Of a stretch of 46,704 bases of DNA, positions 17,177-26,788 are shown one piece after another. This DNA comes from Acidimicrobiia bacterium (lineage in GTDB: Bacteria > Actinomycetota > Acidimicrobiia > UBA2766). The notes under the pieces were generated by a model that had not been told where the DNA came from, did not search any database, and saw only the letters and a list, made by a program, of their open reading frames with translations. The stretch lies in assembly GCA_020850945.1 (NCBI GenBank), contig JADZDR010000002.1, positions 1 to 46,704 of the forward strand, in the 5' to 3' direction. How positions within the stretch are numbered: the stretch's first letter is position 1; each line of letters begins with the position of its first letter. A program made the translations under genes and the position numbers.

Positions 17177-18148
17177 TCAGCGGTCCTCGAGGATCGCCCG
17201 CACGGCCTCGACATCCCGCCCGATCTGGTGCTTGAGGGCGTCCGCGGACTCGAAGCGCTGCTCAGCCCGAACATGGGAGATGAACGCGACGTCGATCGCC
17301 TCGCCGTAGAGGTCACCGGCATAGTCGAGGAGGTGCGCCTCGATGAGCGGGCGGGCATCACCGCCCTGCTCCCGGAACGTCGGTCGCACACCGAAGTTGA
17401 CGATCGCGTCCCGCCACGTGCCGAGCTCGGCGTGGCCGAGGTCCTTCTCGTGCACGATGCGCACGCGGGCCGCATAGACGCCCAGCGGGGGTAGGCACAT
17501 CCCCTCGCCGACGTCGGCGTTCGCGGTCGGGAAGCCGAGCGTGCGCCCCCTCCTGTCGCCTTCGACGACCAGGCCACGCACGTCGTGGGGGCGGGTCAGG
17601 GCGTGCGCGGCCGAGTCGAGGTGCCCGTCCAGCACGGCCTCGCGCACCGCCGTCGAGGAGTACTTGCCGTGAGGACCCGACACGATCTCGACGGGAAGGA
17701 CCTCGAAGCCGAGATCCCGGCCGAGACGCGTGAGGAGGCCGACATCCCCTTTCGCATGTCTTCCGAAGCGGAAGTCCTCCCCCACCATGACGGCCTTCGT
17801 GTGGAGGCGGTCGACGAGGATCTCGCGCACGAACTCCTCGGCCTCCTGCGCGGCACGCTCACGATCGAAGAGGAGGACCATCCCGTAGTCGAGCGAGGTC
17901 TCGTCGAACAGCTCGAGCTTGCGCTCGAGGTTCGTGAGGCGAGGCGGGGCGTGTCCCGGCCGCAGCACCTCGAGCGTGTGCGGCTCGAACGTGACGATCG
18001 CGGTCGAGGCGCCGATCTTGTCGGCCGCGGTGCGCAGGCCCTCGATGACGGCGCGATGACCGACGTGGACTCCGTCGAAGTTCCCGATCGTGACCACGCA
18101 ACCCTCGGGTGGTCGGGGACGTGCTTCGAGATGGTCGATGACTTCCAC
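17177..18148 (-). CDS. ribF: Bifunctional riboflavin kinase/FAD synthetase
   Basis: 323 residues from a GTG at 18148; the enzyme makes FMN and then FAD from riboflavin. The FAD synthetase half has the nucleotidyltransferase motif TIGNFDGVHVGHRAV (about 20-34) and VGEDFRFG. The riboflavin kinase half has GRTLGFPTANA (about 200-210) and GVYAARV with NFGVRPTF. The start is uncertain: the GTG gives a family-like N-terminus but lacks a ribosome binding site. A TTG at 18217, four bases after the truB stop and preceded by GGAGG, would add 23 residues. It lies between truB and rpsO, a common order. Confidence 0.95.
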   Translation of the reverse strand: MEVIDHLEARPRPPEGCVVTIGNFDGVHVGHRAVIEGLRTAADKIGASTAIVTFEPHTLEVLRPGHAPPRLTNLERKLELFDETSLDYGMVLLFDRERAAQEAEEFVREILVDRLHTKAVMVGEDFRFGRHAKGDVGLLTRLGRDLGFEVLPVEIVSGPHGKYSSTAVREAVLDGHLDSAAHALTRPHDVRGLVVEGDRRGRTLGFPTANADVGEGMCLPPLGVYAARVRIVHEKDLGHAELGTWRDAIVNFGVRPTFREQGGDARPLIEAHLLDYAGDLYGEAIDVAFISHVRAEQRFESADALKHQIGRDVEAVRAILEDR

Positions 18149-18218
18149 TTGGGGCCGTTTCGAGGTGAACTGGGGAGGGCTCGGGCTCCGGGTCGGGTCG
18201 GCGTGCCCCCGCCTCAAG

Positions 18219-19106
18219 TTAGACCGCCTCCCGCGGCGCGACACAGCCGATGCGGACACCTGTTTGCGCCGGTTCGTGCACGGCGAGGAGGGCTCCGGCG
18301 TGGAGGAGCGCGGTGGGTCCGGCGATGGTCAGACCGGGTAGCACGCGACCGGCGAGGACGGCGTCGACATCGACGGAGGCGACCTCGACGCGTTCGAGTC
18401 CGAACGTCGCGTCGGCGGCGGGACGCAGGAGCCCTCGTCCCTCCGCGTCGAGCCGAGGTAGAGACACCGCGTCCTCCACCCGATAGGGTCCGATCCGCGT
18501 GCGACGCAGGCCGGACAGGTGGGCTGCGCCTCCGAGCACACGGCCGACGTCGTCGGCGAGCACACGCACGTACGTGCCGGACGAGACACGGGTCTGGATC
18601 CTGGCCCGCACACCGTCGAGCGAGACGAGGCTCAGCTCGTGGACCGTGACCCGACGCGGCTCACGTTCGACCGACTCCCCTCTTCGCGCCTTCTCGTGCA
18701 GCCTCTCCCCTCCGACCTGCACGGCGGAGACCATGGGTGGCGTCTGCTCGATATCACCGACGAACGACGCGAGGGCGTCCTCGAGAGCGTCTCGCACGAC
18801 ATGCATCTCAACCCGTCTCACGACCTCGCCCTCGGCATCGAGGGTGTCCGTGGCCGTCCCGAACGTGATCTCGCCCTCGTAGGTCTTCGTGAAATCCCCC
18901 GAGTAGCGCAGGACGCGAGTCACCCATCCCACGCCCACGAGGAGGAGTCCGGTCGCCATCGGGTCGAGCGTGCCCGAATGCCCGACTCGGCGCAGGCCGA
19001 GTGCGCGCCGGACTCGGGCGACGACGTCGTGACTGGTGACACCGGCCGGCTTGTCGACGGTGAGGAAACCGGCGATGCGCGGGTCGTCACTGCGTCTGCG
19101 GCCCAT
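18219..19106 (-). CDS. truB: tRNA pseudouridine-55 synthase
   Basis: 295 residues. The N-terminus DKPAGVTSHDVVARVRR (18-34) and the catalytic motif VGHSGTLDPMATG (41-53), with Asp48 as nucleophile, identify TruB. It makes pseudouridine 55 in the T-loop of tRNAs. The RNA-binding segment TKTYEGEITFGTATDTLDAEG and a C-terminal PUA-like part follow. The gene lies 14 bp after nrnA within the infB-rbfA-truB-ribF run. Confidence 0.98.
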   Translation of the reverse strand: MGRRRSDDPRIAGFLTVDKPAGVTSHDVVARVRRALGLRRVGHSGTLDPMATGLLLVGVGWVTRVLRYSGDFTKTYEGEITFGTATDTLDAEGEVVRRVEMHVVRDALEDALASFVGDIEQTPPMVSAVQVGGERLHEKARRGESVEREPRRVTVHELSLVSLDGVRARIQTRVSSGTYVRVLADDVGRVLGGAAHLSGLRRTRIGPYRVEDAVSLPRLDAEGRGLLRPAADATFGLERVEVASVDVDAVLAGRVLPGLTIAGPTALLHAGALLAVHEPAQTGVRIGCVAPREAV

Positions 19107-19120
19107 ACCCGTCCTGCCGG

Positions 19121-20122
19121 TCAGTCCTCGGCACGCAGCCGGGGGTCGAGGGCAGCCCGCACCTGCTCGCGGGCCGTCTCGAACGACTCAGCGTCGAAGC
19201 CCGCCGCGTCGTGGTGCCCTCCCCCGCCGAGCGCGGCGGCGATACCGCCGAGGTCGACTGCACCGCGGCCGCGGAGGCTGGCCTTGACCCTTCCGTCCAC
19301 GAGCTCTCGAAAGAGGCACGCCACCTCGGCGTCGCGGACACGCCGCAGGGTCTCGACGAAGTCCTCGATATCGGCCCGGTCGACGCCGTGCGCCTGCAGG
19401 TCGAGATTGGTCACGTAGGAGGAGACGAACGAGAGCTCGCAGTCGTGTTCCATGCGCACGAGGACCTCACCGAGGAGACGCAGCGCCGCCAACGGGGCCG
19501 CACCCCAAATCCGGGCGGCGACGAGCGCGCCGTCTGCCCCGGCGGCGACGAGGCGGGCGGCGTACGCGAACGTGGCGGCGTCCGCCCGGAAGCTGAACCG
19601 TCCCGTGTCGGCCGCGAGGGCTGCGTACAGGCAGGTGGCAATGGGCGGTGTGAGCTCGACGTGCATCGTCTCGAGGAGGGCGGCGACTACGTTGCCGGAC
19701 GAGGCGGCATGCGGGTCTATCAGGTGGTGTGCACCGAAACCCGTGTTGGTGCGGTGGTGGTCGACGACGACGACGGTACCGGCGAGATCCGCGTGGTGCC
19801 TGAACTCGTGGAGTCGATCCAGGTCCGCGGCATCGAAGGTCATGAGGACGTCCACGCGCTCGGGGAAGTCGTCGGGGGGGACGAGCTCGGCGGTGCCGGG
19901 CAGCCAGGCAAGGCCCGGCGAGAGCCTGAAGGGGCGGGGGAACGAAGACACGACGGAGCAGCCGAGCTGGGCCAGGCCGTGGTGCATGGCGAGCAGGGAG
20001 CCGAGCGCGTCCGGATCGGGGTTCACGTGGCACGTGAGGCCGATCCGGCCGGCGGCTTCGAGGACGGCACCCACCTCGGCATAGGGGAGCGACGGATCTG
20101 CCGGGAGGTCGGCACACATCAC
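19121..20122 (-). CDS. nrnA: DHH/DHHA1 phosphoesterase, NrnA-like
   Basis: 333 residues. DHH-family metal motifs: HVNPDPDALGS (32-42), FDAAD (96-100), VVDHHRTN (119-126), and the DHHA1 signature GGGHHDAAGF near 306-315. NrnA-type enzymes degrade oligoribonucleotides from the 5' end and dephosphorylate pAp; some relatives hydrolyse cyclic di-AMP products. The start codon overlaps the rbfA stop (ATGA), and the location between rbfA and truB is usual for Gram-positive nrnA genes. Confidence 0.93.
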   Translation of the reverse strand: MMCADLPADPSLPYAEVGAVLEAAGRIGLTCHVNPDPDALGSLLAMHHGLAQLGCSVVSSFPRPFRLSPGLAWLPGTAELVPPDDFPERVDVLMTFDAADLDRLHEFRHHADLAGTVVVVDHHRTNTGFGAHHLIDPHAASSGNVVAALLETMHVELTPPIATCLYAALAADTGRFSFRADAATFAYAARLVAAGADGALVAARIWGAAPLAALRLLGEVLVRMEHDCELSFVSSYVTNLDLQAHGVDRADIEDFVETLRRVRDAEVACLFRELVDGRVKASLRGRGAVDLGGIAAALGGGGHHDAAGFDAESFETAREQVRAALDPRLRAED

Positions 20123-20496
20123 TCGTCCCGTACGTCCTCGTCGCCCCCGCCCTCCGCGGGGGGAACCTCGATCGCGGCGAGCGCGTTGTCGATGGCCTCC
20201 CCGTGGAGGATCCCGGGATCGACCTCGAAGCGCAGTCGCGGTGTGCGCCTGATGTGGAGGCCGTCGTTCACGCCGGCCTGGAGGCGACCTCGCGCGGATT
20301 CGAGTCCGGCGCGGGCCTGCTCGCGTCTCTCCTCGTCTCCGAGGAGGTCGAAGTACACGGTCGCGACGGAGAAGTCTCCCGAGACGTCGACACCGGTGAT
20401 CGTGACGGACTCGATGCGGGGATCGGTGAGGCGGGTGATCTCGGTAGCGATGATCTCACGCATCGCCTCGGCAACCCGGTCCATGCGCTGTGACAT
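20119..20496 (-). CDS. rbfA: 30S ribosome-binding factor A
   Basis: 125 residues from the ATG at 20496, chosen because it is preceded by AAGGGCG and yields the family's normal N-terminus (MSQRMDRVAEAMREIIATEI). An upstream ATG at 20553 would add 19 unrelated residues. The KH-like fold motif ITGVDVSGDFSVATVYFD and the LRFEVDPGILHG region are present. RbfA helps mature the 5' end of 16S rRNA and supports cold-adapted ribosome assembly. The C-terminus is Gly/Asp/Glu-rich. It lies downstream of infB and a DUF503 gene, as in many Firmicutes and actinobacteria. Confidence 0.96.
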   Translation of the reverse strand: MSQRMDRVAEAMREIIATEITRLTDPRIESVTITGVDVSGDFSVATVYFDLLGDEERREQARAGLESARGRLQAGVNDGLHIRRTPRLRFEVDPGILHGEAIDNALAAIEVPPAEGGGDEDVRDE

Positions 20497-20553
20497 ATCG
20501 CCCTTACTGTAGGTCGCAGCAATGCCCCGTCCGACTCGCGCTCCGGACGGCAA

Positions 20554-20838
20554 TCACTCGAGCCAGGAGACCTCCCACGCGAGGACCTCGACGTCTGGCT
20601 GGGCCCGCAACCAGCGCTCCATCGCGTTGAGCTGCTTCGTGAGCTGGAAGCTCCCGCCGGAGACGGCGGCGAGGCCGAGCGTCGCGCGGCGATGTTGGTC
20701 CTGGTGGTCGACCTCGGCCACCGCCACCTCGAACTTGCCCAGACCCGACTGCACGCGCCGGAGGATGTGGCGCTTCTCCTTCAGCGAGTTGACGAGTGGG
20801 ATCCGCAGATCGACACGTACGGCGACGGCAAACATCAC
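20554..20838 (-). CDS. DUF503 (YlxP-like) protein
   Basis: 94 residues with the family's hallmark VDLRIPLVNSLKEKRHILRRV (about 8-28) followed by FEVAVAEVDHQDQHRRATLGLA. DUF503 proteins form a small ferredoxin-like fold; the Bacillus relative YlxP lies between infB and rbfA, as here, and has been linked to ribosome assembly, but the molecular role is not settled. The gene follows infB by 22 bp. Confidence 0.95.
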   Translation of the reverse strand: MMFAVAVRVDLRIPLVNSLKEKRHILRRVQSGLGKFEVAVAEVDHQDQHRRATLGLAAVSGGSFQLTKQLNAMERWLRAQPDVEVLAWEVSWLE

Positions 20839-20860
20839 TCTTCGGGTTGGATGCAGGACC

Positions 20861-23299
20861 TCAGCGCGGGACTTCCCTCATCTCGTACGCCTCGATGACG
20901 TCGCCTTCCTTGACGTCCTGGAAGTTCTCGACACCCATCCCGCACTCGTATCCCTGGTTCACCTCGCGGACGTCCTCCTTGAAGCGCTTGAGCGACGAGA
21001 GGCCCCCTTCGAACACGACAGCACCGTCACGCACGACGCGCACGCGGGCGTTGCGGGTGATCTGGCCGTCGGTGACCATGCATCCTGCCACGACCCCGGC
21101 GCGGGGCACCTTGAAGAGGGCACGCACCTCGGCCTGGCCGAGCACGATCTCCTCGAACTCGGGAGCGAGCAGGCCCTTGAGCGCCTTCTCGATCTCGTCG
21201 ATCGCCTCGTAGATCACACGGTACGTGCGGATCTCGACGCCCTCCTCCTCGGCCAGGGCCCGGGACTGCCGATCCGGCCGCACGTTGAAGCCGATCACGA
21301 GGCCACCCGAGGCGCCGGCGAGCCGCACGTCGTTTTCGTTCACGCCGCCCACGGCACGATGGATGACCTTGGTCTTGACCTCGTCCGTGTCGAGTTTGCC
21401 GAGCGCGTCCGTCAGGGCTTCGAGTGATCCCTGCACGTCGGCTTTCACGACGAGCACGAGCTCGGCGACCTCGCCTGCCTTCACCTGGTCGAAGAGACTC
21501 TCGAGCGTTAGGCCCTGGGGTGTCGCCACGAGTTCGGCCCGCCGATCCCGCTGTGCGCGGATCTCGGCGACGTGGCGGGCCTGTCGCTCGTCGGCCACGA
21601 CCTTGAACTCGTCCCCTGCCTGGGGTACCGACTGGAACCCGAGGATCTGGGCTGGCATGGCGGGACTGGCCTCGTCGAGGGGCCGGCCGTTCTCGTCGAG
21701 CATCGCCCGCACGCGTCCGTACGCGCGTCCGCAGACGATGACGTCCCCGCGACGCAGCGTCCCCTGGCGCACGATGACGCTCGCCACCGCTCCTCGGCCC
21801 TTGTCGAGGTGGGCTTCGATCGCGACACCACGAGCGGGCACGACAGGGTTCGCCTTGAGCTCCTCGAGCTCGGCTACGACGGCGATCGTCTCGAGCAGAC
21901 CGTCGATGTTCAACTGCTCCTTCGCCGAGAGGTCTACGAACTCGGTGTCACCACCCCACTCCGACGGGATCAGCTCGTATTCGCTGAGTTGCTGGCGCAC
22001 ACGGCTCGGGTCGGCGTTCGGCTTGTCGATCTTGTTCACCGCGACGATGATCGGCACACCGGCGGCCTTGGCATGGTTGACCGCCTCGACCGTCTGGGGC
22101 ATGACTCCGTCGTCGGCCGCCACGACGAGGACGGCGATGTCGGTTACCGACGCCCCTCGCGCGCGCATGGCCGTGAACGCGGCGTGCCCGGGCGTGTCGA
22201 TGAACGTGATCGGCTTGCCGTCCGTCTTGACCTGGTACGCACCGATGTGTTGCGTGATACCGCCCGCCTCGCCGGCCGCGACGTTCGCCTTGCGGATCTG
22301 GTCGAGGATGCTCGTCTTGCCGTGGTCGACGTGGCCCATGACCGTCACGACCGGTGGACGTGGCTCGGCGTTCTCGTCGGCGGCGAGCTCCGCCTCGATC
22401 TCGGCCTCGACCCCTGCCTCTGCCTCTGCAGCCGAGACGAGCTCGACCTCGATGCCGAACTCCTCGGACAGGAGCTCGACCTCCTCGTCCGTCATGGACT
22501 GGGTCGCGGTCTTCATCTCACCGAGGTCCATCAGGGCCTTCACGACATCGGCGGACGATTTGCCGACGAGCTCAGCGAACTCCTGGACGGTCGTGCCGTG
22601 CTCGACCTCGAGGGCGCTCGTCTCCGCCTCCCCGGCGGACTCCTCACGCGCCGCGGCCGGTGCCTTCCCGTCGGGAGCGGCCTCCTCCGGGGTCTCTGCA
22701 GGCGCGGGCTCGGGCGTCTCGGGCTTGCGCTTCTCCTCCGCCGGTCCCGCCTCGGGTCGGGTTTCGGGCGGTTTCGTCGCAGGCGCAGCTCCTCGGCGCG
22801 GCTCGCCGGAAGGGGGCTTCTGCTCCTTCGGAGGAGTTGGTCGCGCCTCGGCCGGCGACATGACCTCGGGCTCCTTGGGTGCAGGCGGCTCTGCCTCGGC
22901 GGGTTTGCGCCGCGGCGGCAGCTGCAGGGGCGCGTCGGACGCCGGCTTGGGGGCCGGGGGACGGGGCTTGGGCTTTCGCTTGCTGCGCTGCGGGGACAGG
23001 TCGATGATGTTCGACGCGTCGACGGACGCGGGCGGTTCGTCAGCGGACTCAGGCGGCGTGGAGGTAGCCCTCGCGGTCGCGGCTCCCTCTGTGGCGGGGG
23101 GGGTGGCCGCAGCCTCGCCGGAAGCCTGGCCGGCACCCGCTGCGGGAGTGCCTGCAGCCCGGACGCGAGCCGCGTCCTCGTCGGTGATCGAACTCGAGTG
23201 GGACTTGACCGAGATCCCCATCTCGCCAAGGCGCGCGATCAGTTCCTTGTTCGGGATACCCAGTTCCTTGGCGAGCTCATAGACCCGGACCTTGGCCAC
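20861..23299 (-). CDS. infB: Translation initiation factor IF-2
   Basis: 812 residues starting with GTG. The N-terminus [21 protein letters not shown] is the first IF2_N module; a disordered Pro/Ala/Glu/Lys-rich region (about 50-230) leads to a second IF2_N module (about 235-290). The GTPase domain has GHVDHGKT (322-329), DTPGH (368-372) and NKID (422-425), followed by domains II to IV that bind fMet-tRNA. It directs initiator tRNA to the 30S P site and promotes subunit joining. The start overlaps the end of rnpM by 23 bp, so the two are likely coupled. Confidence 0.98.
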   Translation of the reverse strand: MAKVRVYELAKELGIPNKELIARLGEMGISVKSHSSSITDEDAARVRAAGTPAAGAGQASGEAAATPPATEGAATARATSTPPESADEPPASVDASNIIDLSPQRSKRKPKPRPPAPKPASDAPLQLPPRRKPAEAEPPAPKEPEVMSPAEARPTPPKEQKPPSGEPRRGAAPATKPPETRPEAGPAEEKRKPETPEPAPAETPEEAAPDGKAPAAAREESAGEAETSALEVEHGTTVQEFAELVGKSSADVVKALMDLGEMKTATQSMTDEEVELLSEEFGIEVELVSAAEAEAGVEAEIEAELAADENAEPRPPVVTVMGHVDHGKTSILDQIRKANVAAGEAGGITQHIGAYQVKTDGKPITFIDTPGHAAFTAMRARGASVTDIAVLVVAADDGVMPQTVEAVNHAKAAGVPIIVAVNKIDKPNADPSRVRQQLSEYELIPSEWGGDTEFVDLSAKEQLNIDGLLETIAVVAELEELKANPVVPARGVAIEAHLDKGRGAVASVIVRQGTLRRGDVIVCGRAYGRVRAMLDENGRPLDEASPAMPAQILGFQSVPQAGDEFKVVADERQARHVAEIRAQRDRRAELVATPQGLTLESLFDQVKAGEVAELVLVVKADVQGSLEALTDALGKLDTDEVKTKVIHRAVGGVNENDVRLAGASGGLVIGFNVRPDRQSRALAEEEGVEIRTYRVIYEAIDEIEKALKGLLAPEFEEIVLGQAEVRALFKVPRAGVVAGCMVTDGQITRNARVRVVRDGAVVFEGGLSSLKRFKEDVREVNQGYECGMGVENFQDVKEGDVIEAYEMREVPR

Positions 23300-23606
23300 T
23301 CGTGTCCTCTCCGATCAATTCCTCGAGCTGTCTTCGCATGCGCTCGGACTCCATACTGCTTCGGCCCTCCCCGTTTCCCCTGCCTGCGCTCCGGCCCGTG
23401 TGTGCTGGATCGAGCCGCAGGGCCCGGATGTGAGCCCGCTTCTTCAGCGCACGGTCCAAGCATGCAGTCGACGGACACAACCAGGCGCCACGGCCGGGAG
23501 CGGTCCTCTCCAGGTCGAGAAAGACCCGGTCGCCGCATGCAGCCAGCCGCACCAACTCGGCAGACGACCGCTTTCGACCACAACCAATGCACGTCCGCTC
23601 GGGCAA
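23277..23606 (-). CDS. rnpM: YlxR/RnpM (DUF448) RNA-binding protein
   Basis: 109 residues from a TTG at 23606. The conserved motif [19 protein letters not shown] (3-21) and the later [19 protein letters not shown] identify the YlxR family. A Bacillus homologue binds RNase P RNA and modulates its activity, hence the symbol. It lies between nusA (3-bp gap) and infB (overlap), the family's typical place. The last 35 residues are Gly/Glu-rich and probably disordered. Confidence 0.93.
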   Translation of the reverse strand: MPERTCIGCGRKRSSAELVRLAACGDRVFLDLERTAPGRGAWLCPSTACLDRALKKRAHIRALRLDPAHTGRSAGRGNGEGRSSMESERMRRQLEELIGEDTSGQGPGL

Positions 23607-23609
23607 AGG

Positions 23610-24848
23610 CTACCCCGAAGTCTCCTCTCCGGCCTCATCATCCACGCCGGCAACCGAGGCCTCGCCGCCGCCGGCCTCTCCGACCGCCTCGTCTCGCACC
23701 GTTCCCTCTTCGGCCGCGGCGCTCTCGGGAGCAGGCGTCTCGGCCTCCGCTCCTGCCTCCTCGGTCGCGACGCTCTCGGGAGCGGCCTCGTCCTCGGCCC
23801 CGACCTCGGCCTCCACCGCCTCGCCGCCGTCTCCGTCGGTGCCGGCGTCCTCCACAAGTGCGGCTGCTGCCGGCTCCGGCTCAGGCACCACCTCGGGCTG
23901 GTCGGAGCGGATGTCGACGCGCCACCCCGTGAGGCGGGCGGCCAGCCGCGCGTTCTGCCCCTCCTTGCCGATCGCGAGCGAGAGCTGGAAGTCGGGGACG
24001 ATGACCTCGGCCGTGTGCGTCTCATCGTCGATACGCACTTCACGGACCTTGGCGGGCGAGAGTGCCTTGGCGATGTAGTCCCTGATGTCGTCGGAGAAGG
24101 GAACGATGTCGACCTTCTCGCCGCGCAGCTCGTTCACGATCATGCGCACACGGCTCCCCCGCGCACCGACACAGGCTCCTACGGGATCGACGTTGGGATC
24201 GGTCGAATCGACGGCGATCTTGGTGCGCGCGCCCGGCTCCCTCGCGATCGCCCGCACCTCGACGACTCCGTCCGCGATCTCGGGAACCTCGAGCTCGAAG
24301 AGCCTGAGGACAAGGCCGGGGTGCGTCCTCGAGACCACGATCTGGGGCCCCTTGGCCGTCTTGCGCACCTCGACTATGTAGGCCTTGAGCCGGGCACCCT
24401 GCTCCACGCGCTCGTAGCTGACCTGTTCGGACTGGGGCATGAGCGCCTCGACCTTGCCGAGGTCGAGGAGCGTGTAACGGGCATCCTTCTGCTGCACGAT
24501 CCCGGTGACGATATCGCCCTCTCTGCCCTGGTACTCCTCGTACTTGAGTTCCCGCTCGGCCGCCTGCAGCTTCTGTGTGAGGACCTGCTTCGCGGTCTGG
24601 GCGGCGATGCGGCCGAAGTCATCCGGTGTGTCGTCCCATTCCCGCAGAACGTTCCCGTCGTCGTCGACCTCCTGGGCGAAGATCCGGATGTCGCCGTCCT
24701 CGAAGCTCACACGTGAGTCCTCGAAGGCCTGGGGCAACCGCTTGTACGCGGCGAGCAGCGCCCCCTCGAGGGCGTCGACCAGCGTCTCGTAGTCGAGGCC
24801 CTTGTCGCGGGCCATCATCTGGAGTCCTTCGACGATCTCGGTGTTCAA
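23610..24848 (-). CDS. nusA: Transcription termination/antitermination factor NusA
   Basis: 412 residues. Order: RNA-polymerase-binding N-terminal domain (1-125), S1 domain (about 130-200, [21 protein letters not shown]), KH1 (about 205-270, [19 protein letters not shown]) and KH2 (about 275-340, [19 protein letters not shown]). Residues from about 340 form an acidic Glu/Ala/Val tail; the Gram-negative AR repeats are absent, as expected in this group. NusA controls pausing, termination and rRNA antitermination. The start codon overlaps the rimP stop by 4 bp. Confidence 0.98.
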   Translation of the reverse strand: MNTEIVEGLQMMARDKGLDYETLVDALEGALLAAYKRLPQAFEDSRVSFEDGDIRIFAQEVDDDGNVLREWDDTPDDFGRIAAQTAKQVLTQKLQAAERELKYEEYQGREGDIVTGIVQQKDARYTLLDLGKVEALMPQSEQVSYERVEQGARLKAYIVEVRKTAKGPQIVVSRTHPGLVLRLFELEVPEIADGVVEVRAIAREPGARTKIAVDSTDPNVDPVGACVGARGSRVRMIVNELRGEKVDIVPFSDDIRDYIAKALSPAKVREVRIDDETHTAEVIVPDFQLSLAIGKEGQNARLAARLTGWRVDIRSDQPEVVPEPEPAAAALVEDAGTDGDGGEAVEAEVGAEDEAAPESVATEEAGAEAETPAPESAAAEEGTVRDEAVGEAGGGEASVAGVDDEAGEETSG

Positions 24849-25375
24849 CTTGTCTTCCCTTGCCTGGCCGGCTCGTGACCCCGCTGTACTTTCGAGCCAC
24901 CGCGAATCTCGGCTTCCCAGTCGACCACGGTGCGTGCCCTCGAGATGTCCGCGTACGCGATGCGTACGGCTGCCCCGTCCACGGTCGACCCCTCTCCGCC
25001 GTGCACTTCGATCCCGTCGCCGTCGGCGTCGACGAGGGTGCCGTGGAACGTGACGCCGTCGACGCGCCGCACCTGGACCTCGGATCCCACGGCGTGACGG
25101 AAGTGGGCCGCATTGCGCAGGGGCCGCTCGAGGCCGGGTGACGCCACGTCCAGCCGGTAGGGACCGGGCACCGGATCCGCGGAATCGAGGGCGACGGAGA
25201 CCCTCTCGGACACGGCTGCACAGTCGTCGACGGTCGTGCCCCCGGGCTTGTCCACGGTTATCGAGATGACACGCCCGCGCCCACTCCCCTTCACCTCGAC
25301 GTCATAGAGGGAGATCTCCGGCATGCCGGTGAGCGCGCGGGCAACAACCAGCCCGACCGCCTCCCGTGTGTCCAT
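24845..25375 (-). CDS. rimP: Ribosome maturation factor RimP
   Basis: 176 residues from the ATG at 25375, preceded by AGGAG five bases upstream; the open frame continues further but has no better start. N-terminal domain with YDVEVKGSGRGRVISITVDKPGG, the DDCAAVSERVSVALD helix and the VASPGLERPLRNAAHF motif, then an Sm-like C-terminal domain. RimP acts in late 30S assembly. It heads the rimP-nusA-rnpM-infB run; a terminator-like hairpin in its leader suggests that expression of this unit is attenuated. Confidence 0.96.
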   Translation of the reverse strand: MDTREAVGLVVARALTGMPEISLYDVEVKGSGRGRVISITVDKPGGTTVDDCAAVSERVSVALDSADPVPGPYRLDVASPGLERPLRNAAHFRHAVGSEVQVRRVDGVTFHGTLVDADGDGIEVHGGEGSTVDGAAVRIAYADISRARTVVDWEAEIRGGSKVQRGHEPARQGKTS

Positions 25376-25418
25376 GCCGACTCCTGTTCTGCGTTCCACG
25401 CCGTGCTGCCCACAGACG

Positions 25419-25447
25419 AAAAAGACGCGGGCTCTTGCCCACGTCTT
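25419..25447 (-). terminator. Intrinsic terminator/attenuator between ispG and rimP
   Basis: Read on the minus strand: AAGACGTGGGC, loop AAGA, GCCCGCGTCTT, then a run that completes TTTTT. The stem is 11 bp with one G-T pair, followed at once by the T-run, the layout of a factor-independent terminator. It lies 85 bp downstream of ispG and 44 bp before the rimP start, so it could end the ispG transcript or act as a conditional stop in the leader of the rimP-nusA-infB mRNA. Downstream leader bases CTGTGGGCAGC could compete for the 3' arm. Confidence 0.8.
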
Positions 25448-25531
25448 CCCCAATCACGGTGGCTACCGCGCGACGTTGTGACGAGGCATCGTACCATGCC
25501 GCGAAAGACCCGGCGCTGTACCGACCGCCTC

Positions 25532-26758
25532 TCAATCACCGTGCGCGATCTCGCGGGCACGGGCGGCCTGTTCGACCGCATGGTTGGGGTCCTGGTCTGC
25601 CGCGAGGCGATCGGCACGGATGCGCGCAGCCGACGCCGCCGCCTCTCTGTCGGCGTGGGCGAGCCTGGCCTCGAAGCCTTCTTCGCGCAGGCGTTCCGCC
25701 TCCTCGACGAGGGCGTCGACGATCTCGGGTTCGGGGACCACGCGCACGACCCTGCCCCGGATGAAGAGGTGCCCCTTCTCCTTCCCGGCGGCGATCCCGA
25801 GATCGGCACCCCGAGCTTCACCCGGGCCGTTCACGACGCATCCCATCACGGCGACCTGGTAGGGGAACCCGCGTTCGTCGAGGCGTGTCTGCGCCTCGGC
25901 CGCGAGGGCGATGACGTCGACCTCGGCCCGCCCACAACTCGGGCACGCGATCAGGTCGAGACCCCTGCGTTCCCTGAGACCGAGTGTCTCGAGGAGGAGC
26001 TTGCCCGCCTTCGCCTCCTCGACCGGATCGGCCGTGAGCGAGTAGCGGATCGTGTCACCTATGCCATCGAGGAGGAGGCTGCCGATTCCGGCAGAGGACT
26101 TGACCAGGCCTGCCGGCGGGGGGCCCGCCTCTGTCACGCCGAGATGGAGGGGATAGTCGACCTGGCCTGCCATGAGCCGGTAGGCGGCAACCATGAGCGG
26201 CACGTTCGAGGCCTTGAGCGAGATCACGATGTCGTCGAAGTCGACCTCGCGCAGGTAGGCGATCTCCTGGTGTGCGGACTCGACGAGAGCCTCCGGCGTC
26301 GGCTCGCCGTACTTCTCGAGAAGGTCCTTGTCGAGACTGCCCGCGTTCACGCCGATCCGGATCGGTACACCCCGGTCGCGGGCTTCGGTGGCTACGGCCT
26401 TGATGTGGGCGGGCTTGCGGATGTTGCCGGGATTCAGCCTGATCTTCTGCACGCCCGCCTCGAGGGCGGCGAGCGCGAGCCGGTACTGGAAGTGGATGTC
26501 CGCGACGACGGGTACGGGTGAACGAGGGACTATGTGGGCGAGGGCAGCGGCAGCATCCTCGCTGTCGCATGTGATCCGTACGATGTCAGCCCCGGCGCCG
26601 GCAAGCGCATAGACCTGGGCGAGCGTTCCGTCCACGTCCACCGTCTTCGTGGTGGTCATGGACTGCACAGAGACCCGTGCCCCCCCACCGATCTCGACGT
26701 CACCGACGCGGACGCAGCGGCTCTGCCTCCGTTCGGGCAACTGCGACTCGATCTGCAT
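25532..26758 (-). CDS. ispG: (E)-4-hydroxy-3-methylbut-2-enyl-diphosphate synthase
   Basis: 408 residues. This iron-sulfur enzyme of the MEP isoprenoid pathway turns MEcPP into HMBPP. TIM-barrel part: VQSMTTTKTVDVDGT (31-45), RITCDSEDAA (61-70), ADIHFQYRLA. The C-terminal reductase part supplies the [4Fe-4S] ligands Cys272 and Cys275 in ACPSCGR and Cys307 in MGCVVNGPGEA, with the conserved Glu314. The Ala/Asp-rich C-terminal extension is about 30 residues. A TAGAGT box ends 6 bp before the ATG and no Shine-Dalgarno is visible, so it may also have its own leaderless promoter. dxr of the same pathway lies upstream beyond rseP. Confidence 0.98.
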   Translation of the reverse strand: MQIESQLPERRQSRCVRVGDVEIGGGARVSVQSMTTTKTVDVDGTLAQVYALAGAGADIVRITCDSEDAAAALAHIVPRSPVPVVADIHFQYRLALAALEAGVQKIRLNPGNIRKPAHIKAVATEARDRGVPIRIGVNAGSLDKDLLEKYGEPTPEALVESAHQEIAYLREVDFDDIVISLKASNVPLMVAAYRLMAGQVDYPLHLGVTEAGPPPAGLVKSSAGIGSLLLDGIGDTIRYSLTADPVEEAKAGKLLLETLGLRERRGLDLIACPSCGRAEVDVIALAAEAQTRLDERGFPYQVAVMGCVVNGPGEARGADLGIAAGKEKGHLFIRGRVVRVVPEPEIVDALVEEAERLREEGFEARLAHADREAAASAARIRADRLAADQDPNHAVEQAARAREIAHGD

Positions 26759-26764
26759 GAGGCC

Positions 26765-26770
26765 ACTCTA
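26765..26770 (-). promoter_or_regulatory. -10 box for a leaderless ispG transcript
   Basis: On the minus strand, TAGAGT is followed by GGCCTC and the ATG at 26758, the same six-base distance as before ffh and the M16 peptidase gene. It lies in the 30-bp gap after rseP. The upstream CTGAGG is only a poor -35. Confidence 0.45.
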
Positions 26771-26788
26771 GGAGCCCCCGCGGATGCC

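Noticed and set aside
21225-23282. Long plus-strand open frame (685 codons) opposite infB
   Set aside because: It is the antisense shadow of a high-G+C gene whose frame encodes a complete IF-2. The antisense product is low-complexity Ser/Arg/Ala without domains.
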